From positions 1 through 64,000 of the forward strand of contig NZ_SPUJ01000004.1 in assembly GCF_004522105.1 (NCBI RefSeq): a stretch of 64,000 bases of DNA, in the 5' to 3' direction. The notes beneath the pieces were generated by a model. It saw only the letters and a list, made by a program, of their open reading frames with translations, was not told the DNA's origin and ran no database searches. The stretch comes from Nocardioides sp. 1609. Its GTDB lineage: Bacteria > Actinomycetota > Actinomycetes > Propionibacteriales > Nocardioidaceae. Shown here piece by piece: positions 26,438 to 33,428 of the stretch (positions are counted from its first letter, which is position 1; each line of letters begins with the position of its first letter). A program made the translations under genes and the position numbers.

Positions 26438-26896
26438 ATGCGAGTTTCCGCCAAGTCCGACTACGCGCTGCGTGCCCTCATCGAGATGGCCGGGCGCGAG
26501 GACGGCAAGGCGGTCAGCGCCGAGGAGCTCGGTCGGCTGCAGGAGATCCCGCACGGCTTCCTGCAGGCGATCCTGGCCGACCTGCGCCGCGCCGGCGTCG
26601 TGATGTCGCAGCGCGGGCAGTCGGGTGGCTGGCGGATGGGCCGGCCGGCCACCGACGTCTCGGTCGCCGACGTCATCCGCGCCGTCGACGGTCCGCTCGT
26701 CTCGGTCTACGGCCTGCGTCCGGAGTCGGTCACCTACAACGAGTCCGCCGACGTCCTCCAGCACGTCTGGATCGCGGCCCGTCGGTCCCTGCGCGACGTC
26801 TTCGAGCAGGTCTCCATCCAGCAGCTCGCCGACGGCAAGCTGCCCAAGGCCGTCACCTCGCGCACCGCCGACGAGGACGCCTGGCAGCCGCACTGA
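26438..26896 (+). CDS. Rrf2 family transcriptional regulator (no cysteines)
   Basis: A 152-residue winged-helix regulator. The N-terminus MRVSAKSDYALRALIEMA and the HTH/wing IPHGFLQAILADLRRAGVVMSQRGQSGGW are diagnostic of Rrf2. Iron-sulfur-sensing Rrf2 proteins (IscR, NsrR, RsrR) need three cysteines near residues 90-110, but this protein contains no cysteine, so it cannot coordinate a cluster that way and resembles the cluster-free CymR branch. It is divergent from fadE5 and could control it. The start has no strong Shine-Dalgarno. Confidence 0.9.
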   Translation: MRVSAKSDYALRALIEMAGREDGKAVSAEELGRLQEIPHGFLQAILADLRRAGVVMSQRGQSGGWRMGRPATDVSVADVIRAVDGPLVSVYGLRPESVTYNESADVLQHVWIAARRSLRDVFEQVSIQQLADGKLPKAVTSRTADEDAWQPH

Positions 26897-27004
26897 CGAG
26901 GGTCGCGCGAGCGGCGCGACCGAGGTACGAGGTCGTGACCCGCGTATCGAGACCCCTGGCCCACCGAGGCCAGGGCCGCACCGGCCGGTCGGCATCGGAG
27001 GGCC

Positions 27005-27044
27005 GGCGGCTTCGTCGCGCTCGCCGGGGCTCGCTTGCTCAGCC
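27005..27044 (-). repeat. dispersed intergenic repeat, copy A
   Basis: A 40-bp element beginning GGCGGCTTCGTCG and ending GCTCGCTTGCTCAGCC. Its reverse complement matches 28683-28723 with only a few differences. Short GC-rich repeats of this GGTTGAGCGAGCGAGCC type occur in intergenic regions of Nocardioides and relatives. No coding role. Confidence 0.6.
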
Positions 27045-27058
27045 GCCCGGGGTGGTGA

Positions 27059-27844
27059 CTACGCGACCTCGGACAGCCGACGCTTCAGCTTCCGCTTCTT
27101 CTTCTCGGACTTCGCCAGCCGGCGCTCGAGGTCGTCGGTGCGACGGCGGAGGAGCTCGACCTCGTGCCGGGCCAGGTCGAGCGCGGCGGTGAGGTCGTCG
27201 ACGGAGTCGGCGCACCGGAGGTCGGGCTCGAGGGTGGCCAGGTCGCCGACGACGTCGTAGGGCGAGGACGCCAGCAGGTCGGCCCACGTGCCCGCGAGCC
27301 GGCGCAGGTCGGCCGCCCGGGCCGCCGGGACGACGTCCTGACCGGACGCGAGGGAGAGGGCCTCGGGCGCGACGCGCAGCGACGCGGTCCCGAAGCCGAC
27401 GACGCGGCCGAACGAGCGCCAGGTGCCGGCGCCGTCGGCCCCGACGATGACGTGCAGCCGCTCCGGGTCGGCGACGGCCGACGACCAGCGGTCCAGCACC
27501 GAGGCGAGGTCGCGGCCCGGGTCGCCGGGGATGGTCCAGGCGTCGGGGGCGCGGGCGGTCACGACGACGTGGACGTCGAAGGCGTCGAGGGCCTCGACGA
27601 GGTGGCGCGCGCGGTCCGGCGGCGCGGCGGCGAGCAGCGGCCGGCTGAGGACGACGGTGTCGCGACCGCGCCCGGCGTCCCGTCGCAGGCCCGCCCAGGT
27701 GCCGTCGCCGTCGGCGGGCTCGGCCGGGCGGCGTACGCCGAGGTCGAGCAGCGCGTGCGCGTGGGAGTCCAGCGCGGTGCCGACGACGTCGCCCGAGCCG
27801 TCGTCCAGACCGACGTGGACGAAGGCCTGACGCTTGCGGGGCAT
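27059..27844 (-). CDS. hypothetical protein with sulfotransferase-like N-terminus and basic coiled-coil tail
   Basis: A 261-residue protein. The N-terminus RKRQAFVHVGLDDGSGDVVG followed by ALDSHAHALLDLGVRRPA resembles the opening of bacterial sulfotransferase-like proteins (hVHVGLpKTGTT... then a helix ending GVxxP), but the nucleotide-binding KTGT loop is replaced by DDGSGD. The rest of the domain (VDTVVLSRPLL, VHVVVTARAPDAWTIPG) also fits that fold, so it may be a non-catalytic relative. The last 50 residues form a coiled coil with a strongly basic end (KSEKKKRKLKRRL). The function is unknown; the family link is tentative. Confidence 0.7.
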   Translation of the reverse strand: MPRKRQAFVHVGLDDGSGDVVGTALDSHAHALLDLGVRRPAEPADGDGTWAGLRRDAGRGRDTVVLSRPLLAAAPPDRARHLVEALDAFDVHVVVTARAPDAWTIPGDPGRDLASVLDRWSSAVADPERLHVIVGADGAGTWRSFGRVVGFGTASLRVAPEALSLASGQDVVPAARAADLRRLAGTWADLLASSPYDVVGDLATLEPDLRCADSVDDLTAALDLARHEVELLRRRTDDLERRLAKSEKKKRKLKRRLSEVA

Positions 27845-27937
27845 GGGCGCAGCGTCCCTCGCCGCCGTGGCCGCCGGGTGAACGCCGGACGTCGTCCGTG
27901 CGGCCCGCAGTCGGCGGGGTCGCGTCGGGGCAGGCCC

Positions 27938-28594
27938 CTAGCGGATCCGGAGGTCCTCCGGCACCCCGGCGACCGCGCGCTGGAGCCACGTCACCAGTGG
28001 CTTCAGCGCGCGCCAGTCGTCGCGGACGAGCGTGAGGACAGCGGGGGTGTGGATGACCTTCTCGAACCCGTACGGCCGGCCCAGGATGATCTGCCGGTGC
28101 CGCAGCAGGTCGATGCGGGGGTGGTCGGCGTCGAAGCCGCGCGGGGTCGTCTTGAGCCGGTCACCGCCGAGCTCGAACCCGGCCCTCTCCAGCTTGGCGA
28201 TGGTGCGCCGGAGGGCCGGTCCCGTCCGGTCGTCGGCGACGGCGGCCCGGATGGCACCCAACCGGGCGCCGCTGGCCTCGTAGAAGCCGGCTCCGACGCG
28301 GACACCGCGCGGGGACAGCTCGACGTACCAGCCCATCGACGGCCCGGCCGCGACGAACGCGCCCTGGTGGGTCTTGTAGGGCGTCTTGTCCTTCGCGAAC
28401 CGGACGTCGCGGTAGGGCCGGAAGATCTTCACCGCCCCGAACTCGGGCTCGAGCGCCGCCGACAGCGCCGCGAACGGCTTCTTCACCGACTCGTCGTAGA
28501 CCTCCTTGTTGGCCTCCCAGAAGGACTTGGTGTTGTCCATCTCGAGGTCGTCGTAGAAGTCGAGCGCGGCGACGGGGAAGCCTTGGAACTGCAC
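27938..28594 (-). CDS. DUF2461 family protein
   Basis: A 218-residue protein matching DUF2461: the opening FQGFPVAALDFYDDLEMDNTKSFWEANKEVYD, then the RPYRDVRFAKDKTPYKTHQGAFV block and the GWYVELSPRGVRVGAGFYEAS segment (each in part) are highly characteristic. Usual length is about 210-230. The biochemical role of the family is unknown; members are widespread, cytoplasmic and single-domain. The gene lies upstream of the sulfotransferase-like gene on the same strand with a 93-bp gap. Confidence 0.92.
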   Translation of the reverse strand: MQFQGFPVAALDFYDDLEMDNTKSFWEANKEVYDESVKKPFAALSAALEPEFGAVKIFRPYRDVRFAKDKTPYKTHQGAFVAAGPSMGWYVELSPRGVRVGAGFYEASGARLGAIRAAVADDRTGPALRRTIAKLERAGFELGGDRLKTTPRGFDADHPRIDLLRHRQIILGRPYGFEKVIHTPAVLTLVRDDWRALKPLVTWLQRAVAGVPEDLRIR

Positions 28595-28652
28595 GGGTCG
28601 AGGCTACGTCGGCGCCCGCGGTCGGCGCCCGTCGAGGTGCGAGGGCGCCGCT

Positions 28653-28723
28653 CCGGAGGTTGAGCGAGCGAGCCGCGCCGGAGGTTGAGCGAGCGAGCCC
28701 TGGCGAGCGACGACGAAACCGCC
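28653..28723 (+). repeat. dispersed intergenic repeat, copy B with partial duplication
   Basis: CCGGAGGTTGAGCGAGCGAG (start of a 22-mer) occurs at 28653-28674 and again at 28678-28699; the second copy continues to 28723 and matches, in reverse complement, the element at 27005-27044. A related sequence (GGGTCTCGACGCGCTCGTG...TTGCTCGACC) follows at about 28764-28818. These look like copies of a genome-wide intergenic repeat family. Confidence 0.6.
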
Positions 28724-28869
28724 TGCCGCACGCACCCCGCTCCCGTTGCCGGGATCGGCTGCGGGGGTCTCGACGCGCTCGTGCGCCTTCGTTCCTCAGG
28801 CGCGTCGCTTGCTCGACCTTCGATCGCCACGACACCTCGTTCGTTCCTCACGAGGTGTCTGCGATCTCG

Positions 28870-28942
28870 AGCGGATGACGAGACTCGAACTCGCGACATC
28901 GACCTTGGGAAGGTCGCGCTCTACCAACTGAGCTACATCCGC
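28870..28942 (-). tRNA. tRNA-Gly (anticodon CCC)
   Basis: A 73-nt cloverleaf on the minus strand: acceptor stem GCGGATG / CATCCGC, D-arm GCTC-AGTTGGTA-GAGC, anticodon stem CGACC / GGTCG with loop TTCCCAA (anticodon CCC at positions 34-36), and T-arm GCGAG-TTCGAGT-CTCGT. The anticodon reads GGG codons. CCA is not encoded, as is usual in actinobacteria, and the discriminator base is U. Confidence 0.95.
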
Positions 28943-28979
28943 ACTGCTGCGGCGCCGATGCTAGCCCACCACGGTCGGG

Positions 28980-29759
28980 TCAGTCGGCGACAGGTCGGGA
29001 GAACGTGCCGTAGCGCGGTGCGAGACCGTCGCCCGAGGAGCGTCCGGTGAGCCGGCGGTGGACCCACGGGGCGGCCGAGGTGCGCACCCACACGGCGTTC
29101 TCGCGTAGGACGCCGGCCCGCCCCCCGGGCGCCGCGAGCGGGGTCGGTGCCAGCGGAGCGAGGTCGTGCGGGACCTCGAGGACGTCGAGGACGGCGGTCG
29201 CCATCCGCTGGTGCCCGGCCGGGCCCATGTGCAGCCGGTCGGGGTCCCAGAGGCCCCAGTCGCGGTACTCGCGCATCCGCCAGAAGTCGACGATGCTCGC
29301 GCCGTGCCGGTCGGCGCTCTCGCGCACCAGCTCGTTGTAGAGCGCGAACCTGCCTCGGAGCAGCTTGAACGTCGCGGACCCACCCGGGTCGAACGCCGTC
29401 CACACGAGCACGCGGGCGCCGGTCGCGGCGAGCCGGCCGAGGGCGGCGTCGTAGTCGGCGACGAGGGCGTCGAGGTCCACCTGGGGCCGGAGGATGTCGT
29501 TGCCGCCGGCGTAGACCGTGACCAGGTCGGGCTCCAGGGCCAGGGCCGCGTCGACCTGCTCGGCGACGATCGCGCGCAGCTTGCGCCCGCGGATCGCGAG
29601 GTTGGCGTAGCCGAACCCCGGCTCGTCGCGCCCCAGGACCTCGGCCACCCGGTCGGCCCAGCCGCGGACGCCGTTCGGTCGGCCCGGGTCGATGTCGCCG
29701 ACCCCTTCGGTGAAGGAGTCGCCGAGGGCGACGTAGCGGCGGTAGGGGTGCGTGCTCAC
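28980..29759 (-). CDS. SGNH/GDSL hydrolase
   Basis: A protein of about 259 residues with the SGNH hydrolase blocks: block I YVALGDSFTEGVGD (nucleophile Ser), block III VTVYAGGNDIL (Asn), and block V DRLHMGPAGHQRMA with the catalytic Asp-x-x-His pair. No signal peptide is seen, so it is probably cytoplasmic. GTG 29759 (VSTHPYRRYVALGDS) is taken as the start because block I begins a few residues later; the longer frame to 29831 overlaps the divergent dcd gene. It probably hydrolyses an ester of a lipid, sugar or other small molecule. Confidence 0.9.
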   Translation of the reverse strand: MSTHPYRRYVALGDSFTEGVGDIDPGRPNGVRGWADRVAEVLGRDEPGFGYANLAIRGRKLRAIVAEQVDAALALEPDLVTVYAGGNDILRPQVDLDALVADYDAALGRLAATGARVLVWTAFDPGGSATFKLLRGRFALYNELVRESADRHGASIVDFWRMREYRDWGLWDPDRLHMGPAGHQRMATAVLDVLEVPHDLAPLAPTPLAAPGGRAGVLRENAVWVRTSAAPWVHRRLTGRSSGDGLAPRYGTFSRPVAD

Positions 29760-29808
29760 GGGCCGATTGTGCTCGGGCGACCCGAGGCGCCGGCGGTAGG
29801 GTGCCAGC

Positions 29809-30384
29809 GTGCTGCTGTCAGATCGCGACATCCTGGCCGAGATCGACGCGGGCCGGGTCGGCCTCGACCCCTGGGATCCGGGAATGGTGCAGCCGTCGTC
29901 GGTCGACGTGCGCCTCGACCGGTTCTTCCGGGTCTTCGAGAACCACCGCTACCCCCACATCGACCCGGCCGCCGACCAGTCCGACCTGACCCGGATGGTG
30001 GAGCCCGAGGGGGACGAGCCGTTCATCCTGCACCCGGGAGAGTTCGTGCTCGGCTCGACGTACGAGGTCGTGTCGCTGCCCGACGACATCGCCGCGCGGG
30101 TGGAGGGCAAGTCGTCGCTCGGCCGGCTCGGCCTGCTCACCCACGCGACCGCGGGCTTCGTGGACCCCGGCTTCTCCGGGCACGTGACCCTCGAGCTCGC
30201 GAACGTCGCGACCCTGCCGATCAAGCTCTACCCGGGCATGAAGATCGGGCAGTTCTGCTTCTTCCGGCTCAGCTCGCCCTCGGAGCACCCGTACGGCTCG
30301 GAGAAGTACGGCTCGCGCTACCAGGGCCAGCGCGGCCCGACGCCGTCCCGGTCGTTCCAGAGCTTCCACCGCACGCCGATCTGA
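29809..30384 (+). CDS. dcd: dCTP deaminase (actinobacterial bifunctional, dUMP-forming type)
   Basis: A 191-residue trimeric enzyme that makes dUMP for thymidylate synthesis. The sequence has the N-terminal [16 protein letters not shown], the QPSSVDVRL segment, [27 protein letters not shown] (active site, with the Glu and the Ala-Thr-Ala segment) and the C-terminal [13 protein letters not shown] that closes over the nucleotide. Actinobacterial enzymes of this length combine dCTP deaminase and dUTPase activity. The GTG at 29809 follows weak upstream sequence. Two palindromes lie downstream. Confidence 0.97.
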   Translation: MLLSDRDILAEIDAGRVGLDPWDPGMVQPSSVDVRLDRFFRVFENHRYPHIDPAADQSDLTRMVEPEGDEPFILHPGEFVLGSTYEVVSLPDDIAARVEGKSSLGRLGLLTHATAGFVDPGFSGHVTLELANVATLPIKLYPGMKIGQFCFFRLSSPSEHPYGSEKYGSRYQGQRGPTPSRSFQSFHRTPI

Positions 30385-30408
30385 GCCGGGTCGGCCGGCG
30401 TCCGGGGT

Positions 30409-30428
30409 TTCCCCGGTCGACCGGGGAA
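30409..30428. repeat. perfect 20-bp palindrome after dcd
   Basis: TTCCCCGGTCGACCGGGGAA is perfectly self-complementary and lies 24 bp beyond the dcd stop. A related half (GACCGGGGAAAT) recurs at about 30480-30492 on the other side of the next hairpin, so the terminator is bracketed by similar sequence. Confidence 0.6.
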
Positions 30429-30430
30429 GT

Positions 30431-30468
30431 CTGAACTGGGGGGCCGGGATATCGCCCCCCAAGTTCAG
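30431..30468 (+). terminator. hairpin, probable dcd terminator
   Basis: CTGAACT-GGGGGGC (30431-30444) pairs with GCCCCCC-AAGTTCAG (30454-30468) with a single bulged A, leaving a short loop. The strong GC stem just after dcd suggests a terminator; no T-tract follows. Confidence 0.6.
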
Positions 30469-30517
30469 GGATCCCCAGCCGACCGGGGAAATCCCGACGG
30501 CTCCGGATAAGGTGACC

Positions 30518-30536
30518 CTAAGTAAGGTCAACCTGA
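30518..30536 (+). promoter_or_regulatory. DtxR/IdeR-type iron box
   Basis: CTAAGTAAGGTCAACCTGA agrees with the 19-bp consensus TTAGGTTAGGCTAACCTAA at 13 positions, including the AAGG and AACCT cores. It ends 14 bp before the siderophore-interacting protein start. An iron-loaded IdeR would repress there; the regulator itself is not in the window. Confidence 0.65.
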
Positions 30537-30550
30537 CTCGAGAGGCCACC

Positions 30551-31492
30551 ATGACGACCACCACCACCGAGCTCCCGATGCTGATCGAGGAGGTGGAGTG
30601 CGTGTCGGTCGAGCGGGTCTCCCCCAGCTTCGTGCGGGTCGAGCTGGGGTCGCCGGCGCTCGCCGAGCTCGACCGGAACGACCGCTCCTACGACCAGCGG
30701 GTCAAGCTGATCTTCGCCGACGGCGAGCACCCGCTGCCGTCGTTCGCCGGTGCCGACGACTCCTGGTACGCGACCTGGATGACCAAGCCGCTCTCGGAGC
30801 GCGGGCACATGCGCACCTACACGATCCGCGAGGTGCGGGGCGAGGGCGTCGACACCCGGCTGGTCGTCGACTTCATCGTCCACGACGGGGACTGCGGCCC
30901 CGGCGGCACCTGGGGCGCGCGCGCCCGGGTCGGCGACCGCCTGGTGCTGATGGCGCCGCGTCGCGGGCACGTCTACGGCGGCATCGAGTTCGTGCCGGGG
31001 GATGCGACCCGGCTGCTGCTCGTCGGCGACGAGACCGCCGTCCCGGCGATCGCGGCGATCCTCGAGCAGCTCGACGACGGCGCGCAGGGCGCGGCGTTCC
31101 TCGAGGTGCCGTTCGGCGACGACGTCCTCACGCTGCAGCACCCGACCGGCGTCAGCGTGCACTGGCTGCCCCGCGACGGCGCGCCCCGCGGCGAGGCCCT
31201 GGACGTCGCCGTCCTCGGCTACCTCGGCGCCGGCCCGGTCGACCTCGACGTGTCCGACGACGAGGTCGACCCCGACCTGTGGGAGACCCCGACGCACTCG
31301 TCGTCCGGCGAGGACGTCGCCGAGCACGCGCGTCCCGTCGGTCACGACTGGGACGGCCTGTACGCCTGGATCGCCGGGGAGTCGAAGATCGTCACCGGGC
31401 TGCGCCGCGCGCTGGTCAAGGACCTCGGGATCGACCGCCACCAGGTGGCCTTCATGGGCTACTGGCGCCACGGCGTCGCGATGAGGTCCTGA
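30551..31492 (+). CDS. siderophore-interacting protein (ferric-siderophore reductase)
   Basis: A protein of about 313 residues of the SIP/ViuB family, cytoplasmic FAD flavoproteins that reduce ferric siderophores with NAD(P)H to release Fe(II). The FAD-binding barrel has MRTYTIREVR (RxYT motif) and GPGGTWGARARVGDRLVLMAPRRG (in part), followed by the NAD-binding half with LLLVGDETAVPAIAAILEQL and the C-terminal KIVTGLRRALVKDLGIDRHQVAFMGYWRHG (in part), the SIP signature. ATG 30551 is chosen over the frame start at 30512. The iron box just upstream implies induction under iron limitation. Confidence 0.95.
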   Translation: MTTTTTELPMLIEEVECVSVERVSPSFVRVELGSPALAELDRNDRSYDQRVKLIFADGEHPLPSFAGADDSWYATWMTKPLSERGHMRTYTIREVRGEGVDTRLVVDFIVHDGDCGPGGTWGARARVGDRLVLMAPRRGHVYGGIEFVPGDATRLLLVGDETAVPAIAAILEQLDDGAQGAAFLEVPFGDDVLTLQHPTGVSVHWLPRDGAPRGEALDVAVLGYLGAGPVDLDVSDDEVDPDLWETPTHSSSGEDVAEHARPVGHDWDGLYAWIAGESKIVTGLRRALVKDLGIDRHQVAFMGYWRHGVAMRS

Positions 31493-31503
31493 CGCGGCGC
31501 GGC

Positions 31504-31683
31504 TCAGGCGTCGAGGCGGTCGGCGACGACGCGCACGCGCTGGGCCATCCGGCGGCGGCGGGTCTGGCGGCGGGCGCTGAGGAGGTCGGTGCGGGCCCGG
31601 TCCTGGCCGCTGAGGCCGGTGCCGAGGACGGCGGAGTGGTTGCGTCGCAGCTCGTAGTCGAGCAGCTGGGTGGCGTTGTTCAT
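31504..31683 (-). CDS. small basic protein, 59 residues
   Basis: A short gene with an excellent ribosome binding site (AGGAG at 31691-31695, 7 bp upstream of ATG 31683). The protein begins MNNATQLLDYELRRNHSAVL, has GTGLSGQDRARTDLLSARRQ in the middle and a strongly Arg-rich helix near the C-terminus (RRQTRRRRMAQRVRVVADRL). It contains no recognised domain; the basic helix could bind nucleic acid or an acidic partner. It is the last gene of a probable leftward set with the DUF4097 gene (67 bp upstream) and the ribbon-helix-helix gene, so it may share their control. Confidence 0.7.
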   Translation of the reverse strand: MNNATQLLDYELRRNHSAVLGTGLSGQDRARTDLLSARRQTRRRRMAQRVRVVADRLDA

Positions 31684-31750
31684 GACGGTGCTCCTGGGGG
31701 CCGGCGTGGGGCCGCGGCCGGTTCGTGGTGACGGGGACGGGGTGGCTGGG

Positions 31751-32575
31751 TCAGAGCTGGGTGAGGACGATGTCGCCGCTGACCGTCTTGGCCCGCAGCT
31801 CGACGTAGTCGGCGCCGTCCTCGGGCTGGCCGGCGCCCTCGAGCGTGGAGTGGATGCGCCCGGTGACGGTGGAGACGTCGGTCCAGACCGGGACGCCGGC
31901 GGGGATGCCGACGCGGACGTCGCCCGAGGCCCCCTTCACCTGCACCCGCCCGGCGCTGACCGAGGCGATCTGGAGGTCCCCGGAGCCGGTCGTGAGGCCG
32001 ACGTCGGTGCGGGCCTGACCGATGTGGAGGTCGCCCGAGCCGGTCTTGACGGCCGTGGCGCCGTTCGACTCGCGGATCTGCACGTCGCCGGAGCCGGTGG
32101 AGACGGCGGCGTCGCTGCCTGCGGTGCCGATGGTGACGTCACCGGAGCCGCTCTTGACGCGCAGCGACCCGGTGACCGTGGCGAGGGTGATGTCGCCCGA
32201 GCCGGTCTCCACCAGGCCCGAGCCGGCGACGTCCGCGACGCGCACGTCGCCGGAGCCCGACCGGAGGTGGCAGGTGCCGATGGTGCCGGTGACGTGCAGG
32301 TCCGCGCTGCCGAGCTTGGTGACGACGCCACTGCCGCTGGGGACGGTGACGACCACGTCGAGCCGGCGCTCGCCACCGAGGAACCCGCCGCGCTGGCGCG
32401 GGGCGATGATGTTGAGGCGGTCGCCGTCGAGCTCGACGAGGGTGTCGGCGGCGTCCGGGCCGTCGACGGTGACGCGGGTCTCGACGGTGTCGGTCGCGCG
32501 GACCTCGACCGCGCCCTTGCCGATCTCGACGTAGACCTCGACGGGCTGGTGGGTCTCGAACTGGTGCTCGCTCAT
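31751..32575 (-). CDS. DUF4097 family beta-strand repeat protein
   Basis: A 274-residue protein with no signal peptide or membrane helix. The body is a right-handed beta-solenoid made of short repeats: GSGDVRV, GSGDITL, GSGDVTI, GSGDVQI, GSGDLHI, GSGDLQI, then the variants ASGDVRV and VSGDIVL, each about 18-20 residues apart, as in DUF4097. DUF4097 proteins are widespread in Gram-positive bacteria and often sit beside regulators or anti-sigma genes; their role is not known. The preceding gene in the same direction encodes a ribbon-helix-helix protein, a pairing also seen in Streptomyces. Confidence 0.9.
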   Translation of the reverse strand: MSEHQFETHQPVEVYVEIGKGAVEVRATDTVETRVTVDGPDAADTLVELDGDRLNIIAPRQRGGFLGGERRLDVVVTVPSGSGVVTKLGSADLHVTGTIGTCHLRSGSGDVRVADVAGSGLVETGSGDITLATVTGSLRVKSGSGDVTIGTAGSDAAVSTGSGDVQIRESNGATAVKTGSGDLHIGQARTDVGLTTGSGDLQIASVSAGRVQVKGASGDVRVGIPAGVPVWTDVSTVTGRIHSTLEGAGQPEDGADYVELRAKTVSGDIVLTQL

Positions 32576-32685
32576 GGTGGCTGCTCCCTGACTGGTGCGT
32601 GCTCGGGTGGTGGAGGGTGTGCTCGTCCACGGGGCCGGCGTGCTGCCGGTCCCGAGGTGCTGCTGGGCGGGGTGCTACCGGGTGG

Positions 32686-33258
32686 TCAGACCCAGCCGTT
32701 CATCCGCTTGGGCCCGCGGTTGCCGCGGGTGTTGGGGAAGCCGTCGCCGAAGAACGGCAGGCTCGACAGGTCGATGTCGACGTTGATGGCGGCCTCGCCC
32801 TGGCCCCGCGTGGCGGACCGGATGACGTTGACCAGCCACGTGTTGAGGGACTGCCCGGCGCCGGCGGCGGCGTCCTCGGCGCGGCCCTTGACCGACTCGG
32901 GCAGGCGCAGGGTGATCCGCGCCATCCCGCCGTCGTCGACCTCCTCGGGCGCGGCCGGCGGCAGCGGCGGCGCGGGCGGTGCGGGCGGCGCCGGGGGGCC
33001 GGCCAGGTGCTGGCCGGCAGAGGTGTCGACGACGAAGGCGAGGTCGCGGCCGTCGAGCCGGACGTCGACGCCGCCGGCCGGCATCTCGGCGGTGATCTCC
33101 GCGCAGGCCTGGCTGATGGCCTCCATCAGCGCGAGCCGGGCGGCCGGGTCGAGCGCGAAGCTGAGCCGCTCGGCGGCGTGGCGCAGCTCGTCGCCGGCAC
33201 CCTCCGCCGCGGCCAGCAGGTCGCGGCGGAGGTGGTCGACGTAGGGGGTGATGTCCAT
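32686..33258 (-). CDS. ribbon-helix-helix (HicB/Arc-like) DNA-binding protein
   Basis: A protein of about 190 residues with three parts: an N-terminal helical domain (about 1-80, ALMEAISQACAEITAEM), a Pro/Ala linker (PPAPPAPPAPPLPPAAP, about 88-104), and a ribbon-helix-helix domain at about 113-150 (MARITLRLPESVKGRAEDAA...SLNTWLVNVI) of the type called HicB-like antitoxin. A Gly/Arg/Asn-rich tail ends in NGWV. No toxin gene is adjacent, so a toxin-antitoxin role is unlikely; a repressor role is more plausible. Four copies of the 8-mer TGACATCA lie just upstream of the start, consistent with autoregulation. ATG 33258 (MDITPYV) is preferred over 33267. Confidence 0.82.
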   Translation of the reverse strand: MDITPYVDHLRRDLLAAAEGAGDELRHAAERLSFALDPAARLALMEAISQACAEITAEMPAGGVDVRLDGRDLAFVVDTSAGQHLAGPPAPPAPPAPPLPPAAPEEVDDGGMARITLRLPESVKGRAEDAAAGAGQSLNTWLVNVIRSATRGQGEAAINVDIDLSSLPFFGDGFPNTRGNRGPKRMNGWV

Positions 33259-33269
33259 GTGCATCACTC

Positions 33270-33322
33270 TGACATCAGGCGTGATGTCATGTCAACCCAA
33301 ACTGACATCAGATGTGACATCA
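33270..33322. promoter_or_regulatory. cluster of four TGACATCA half-sites upstream of the RHH gene
   Basis: TGACATCA occurs at 33270-33277, 33303-33310 and 33315-33322 and inverted (TGATGTCA) at 33282-33289. The first pair forms a perfect inverted repeat with GGCG between; the last two are direct repeats 12 bp apart. RHH dimers typically bind short half-sites arranged in this way. The cluster starts 12 bp upstream of the RHH start, so autoregulation is likely. Confidence 0.72.
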
Positions 33323-33428
33323 CGCGACGTCAGGGGGTCCGGTCGTCCGTCCGTAGGGGTGAAGGCCGTCCCGGGCGCGGGGTCCTAGGTTCGGAAGGCT
33401 CTGCTGCCGTCTCGGAGGGAAGACCCCC

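Noticed and set aside
32686-33258. HicB antitoxin of a toxin-antitoxin pair
   Set aside because: No HicA-like toxin or other small toxin gene is adjacent; the neighbour is a DUF4097 protein.
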